Origin: Acidimicrobiia bacterium | GTDB lineage: Bacteria; Actinomycetota; Acidimicrobiia; Spongiisociales; ZC4RG35 | DNA length: 22,765 bases | Reading direction: 5' to 3' | NCBI GenBank assembly: GCA_003230435.1 | Contig: QIDW01000306.1 | Coordinates: 1-22,765, forward strand | Shown here: positions 21,601 through 22,765 of the stretch, piece after piece | Layout of the letters: each line of letters begins with the position of its first letter | How positions within the stretch are numbered: the first letter of the stretch is position 1 | Position numbers and translations under genes: made by a program | Notes under the pieces: model-generated | Database searches by the model: none | Told to the model about the DNA's origin: nothing | What the model saw: the letters and a program-made list of their open reading frames with translations, nothing else

Positions 21601-22765
21601 CAACTCAAAGGAACACTCTGGCCGGCTTTCACGAACGCGTCGTCGGCGAGGAAGACTCCGGCCATGGCGGCCAGGCTCCCGAATACTATTGGGACCGTCA
21701 TGCCTGCACTGCTCAGGCCGCCGACTGCGGCCACGATCGGGATGACGACAGCCAGAACCTGGCCGGTCCACCACTGCGACGCGAACTCACCCTTGACCAT
21801 GTGGTGCATCGCCGCTGCCGCGTTGGTCGTGGTGTGTGAGCTGAACACATCGGTCAGTGACATAAGCCCGACGATGACGGCACCGATGAGCATCACCCAA
21901 AGCGACGGTTCGAGTGGGACGTCGACGAACAGCAGGCTGATCAGGGTGGCTCCGGCTCCCACCGTCAGTGCACTGCCGATCATGTGCCACAGGAGCAGCG
22001 GGGTCTGCCACAGATCGCGGCCCTCGGCCTGCCCGAACAGGTAGGCGGTGTACCCGGCCACTCCGAGTCCGAGCACAGCAGATGCCCAGATCACCGGTTC
22101 GAGAAACCCGATGTCGAAAACACCAAGCAAGAACCAGGCGCCCATCAATGCGGCAAACGCCCCAAGGATCCAGGACCCTCTGACCAGCCATGAAGATGGG
22201 TTCCCTTTCGTCAGAAGGTAGAGGAAACGGTCGGGGCGCTTCAGATCCCATACCAAGAACACGCCGGTAAGGAGCAGGAAGAGCCCGGCGATCAGCGGTG
22301 CCAGCCAGCTCATCCATATCGATTCGGTGCCCGACCCCATGGCGAGAGCGACTGCCGCGGTGATGGCGATGCCCGCCGAAATCCCTTTGCTCAGGAAATA
22401 AGAGCTCACCTTCCACCCCCACGGCATGGGGTGATCGGTGTTGTAGACCACCCGGGGCGGTGCCTCGCTTCGATCCCGGTCGACATGCACCGGTGGCGAT
22501 GACGAAGCCGCACTCCCGAAGTTACCGATCGGGGTCTCCACTGTTTTTGGGGTCAGATCGACCGAAAGCCAGGAATCGTTGATGTTTCCGGCGTCGCGCC
22601 AGACGCCGGAGTCGTCCAACGAACCCGACCGCGCCGGATCCAGACTTGAGGTTTCCGCGCCTTTGTAAAAGACGTTGGGTCCGGTCCCTTGCTCCGGAGC
22701 CCGAACCGCAAGTTTCTCAGTCGCCACCATGCGTCCGATCTGAGTGGTTGGGTCGTCGATGTCCC
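21600..22765 (-). CDS. soeBC: Fused ferredoxin/NrfD-type membrane subunit, partial at right edge
   Basis: The frame is open to the window edge. The first visible residues read GDIDDPTTQIGR, then MVATEKLAVRAPEQGTGPNVFY, which is the usual C-terminal end of a DmsB/PsrB/SoeB ferredoxin subunit. It continues without a stop through a Ser/Asp-rich linker of about 75 residues into a NrfD/PsrC-type membrane domain with about eight helices (for example FLSKGISAGIAITAAVALAMG, LIAGLFLLLTGVFLVWDL, WILGAFAALMGAWFLLGVF, VIWASAVLGLGVAGYTAYLF, WHMIGSALTVGAGATLISLLF). An ATG at 22730 exists, but starting there would cut the ferredoxin motif. B and C subunits therefore seem fused. It anchors the molybdoenzyme and passes electrons to quinone. 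Its stop overlaps the soeA ATG. Confidence 0.78.
   Translation of the reverse strand, partial: DIDDPTTQIGRMVATEKLAVRAPEQGTGPNVFYKGAETSSLDPARSGSLDDSGVWRDAGNINDSWLSVDLTPKTVETPIGNFGSAASSSPPVHVDRDRSEAPPRVVYNTDHPMPWGWKVSSYFLSKGISAGIAITAAVALAMGSGTESIWMSWLAPLIAGLFLLLTGVFLVWDLKRPDRFLYLLTKGNPSSWLVRGSWILGAFAALMGAWFLLGVFDIGFLEPVIWASAVLGLGVAGYTAYLFGQAEGRDLWQTPLLLWHMIGSALTVGAGATLISLLFVDVPLEPSLWVMLIGAVIVGLMSLTDVFSSHTTTNAAAAMHHMVKGEFASQWWTGQVLAVVIPIVAAVGGLSSAGMTVPIVFGSLAAMAGVFLADDAFVKAGQSVPLS

Noticed and set aside
1..22765. CRISPR arrays, insertion sequences, tRNA or rRNA genes
   Set aside because: No regular repeats, transposase motifs, terminal repeats or RNA gene signatures were seen.

Overview
The window looks like chromosomal DNA of a high-GC bacterium, most likely an actinomycetote (possibly Acidimicrobiia-like). 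This rests on composition, frequent GTG/TTG starts, dense overlapping genes, a TPR plus class III cyclase protein of actinobacterial type and an ECF sigma/membrane-partner pair. The taxon is inferred; no rRNA or marker gene is present.

Positions 343-13198 (+ strand) hold one long, tightly coupled operon that I read as a sulfur-oxidising heterodisulfide-reductase-like (sHdr) system with its lipoate-binding protein. The order is tusA, two DsrE-family sulfur carriers, shdrC1, shdrB1, shdrA, the conserved hypothetical gene of sHdr clusters, a fused HdrC2-HdrB2-type protein, etfB, etfA, a membrane HdrD-like iron-sulfur oxidoreductase (the Emo-type EtfAB:quinone oxidoreductase role), a winged-helix-like protein, a small zinc-finger-like protein, two tandem GcvH-like lipoate-binding proteins and a lipoate-protein ligase. 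The fused C2B2 subunit plus EtfAB and a membrane oxidoreductase matches what I recall as the 'type II' sHdr layout. At the left edge a divergent gene starts like an ArsR regulator. The shared upstream region has a good promoter (TTGACG, 17 bp, CATACT) followed by a perfect inverted repeat, so a sulfur-responsive repressor circuit is likely.

Positions 13366-15665 (- strand) carry a small EF-Tu-domain-2-like protein and a large TPR/adenylate-guanylate cyclase protein. Then come a 472-bp stretch with no convincing gene (15666-16137) and, on the + strand, an ECF sigma factor with a downstream membrane protein that joins an anti-sigma-like N-terminus to a degenerate signal-peptidase (S26) fold. 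A strong hairpin at 17454-17488 separates these from the convergent last block.

Positions 17521-22765 (- strand) form a second operon read right to left: a fused ferredoxin/NrfD membrane subunit (cut by the right edge), a large molybdopterin oxidoreductase without a Tat signal, a probable TorD-like chaperone and an unrecognised Cys-containing protein. The best reading is a cytoplasm-facing SoeABC-type sulfite dehydrogenase. The overall model is that TusA/DsrE deliver sulfane sulfur to sHdr, lipoate on LbpA takes part in the chemistry, electrons leave via EtfAB and Emo to quinone, and cytoplasmic sulfite is oxidised by the Soe-like enzyme.

Four coding sequences are interrupted in this sequence: single-base-type frameshifts in shdrB1 (about 2742), shdrA (about 4272-4277) and the anti-sigma/S26 gene (about 17321-17324), and an in-frame TAG in the membrane oxidoreductase (8533-8535). 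All three frameshifts are repaired by adding one base, which points first to consensus errors in the assembly; real decay is the alternative.
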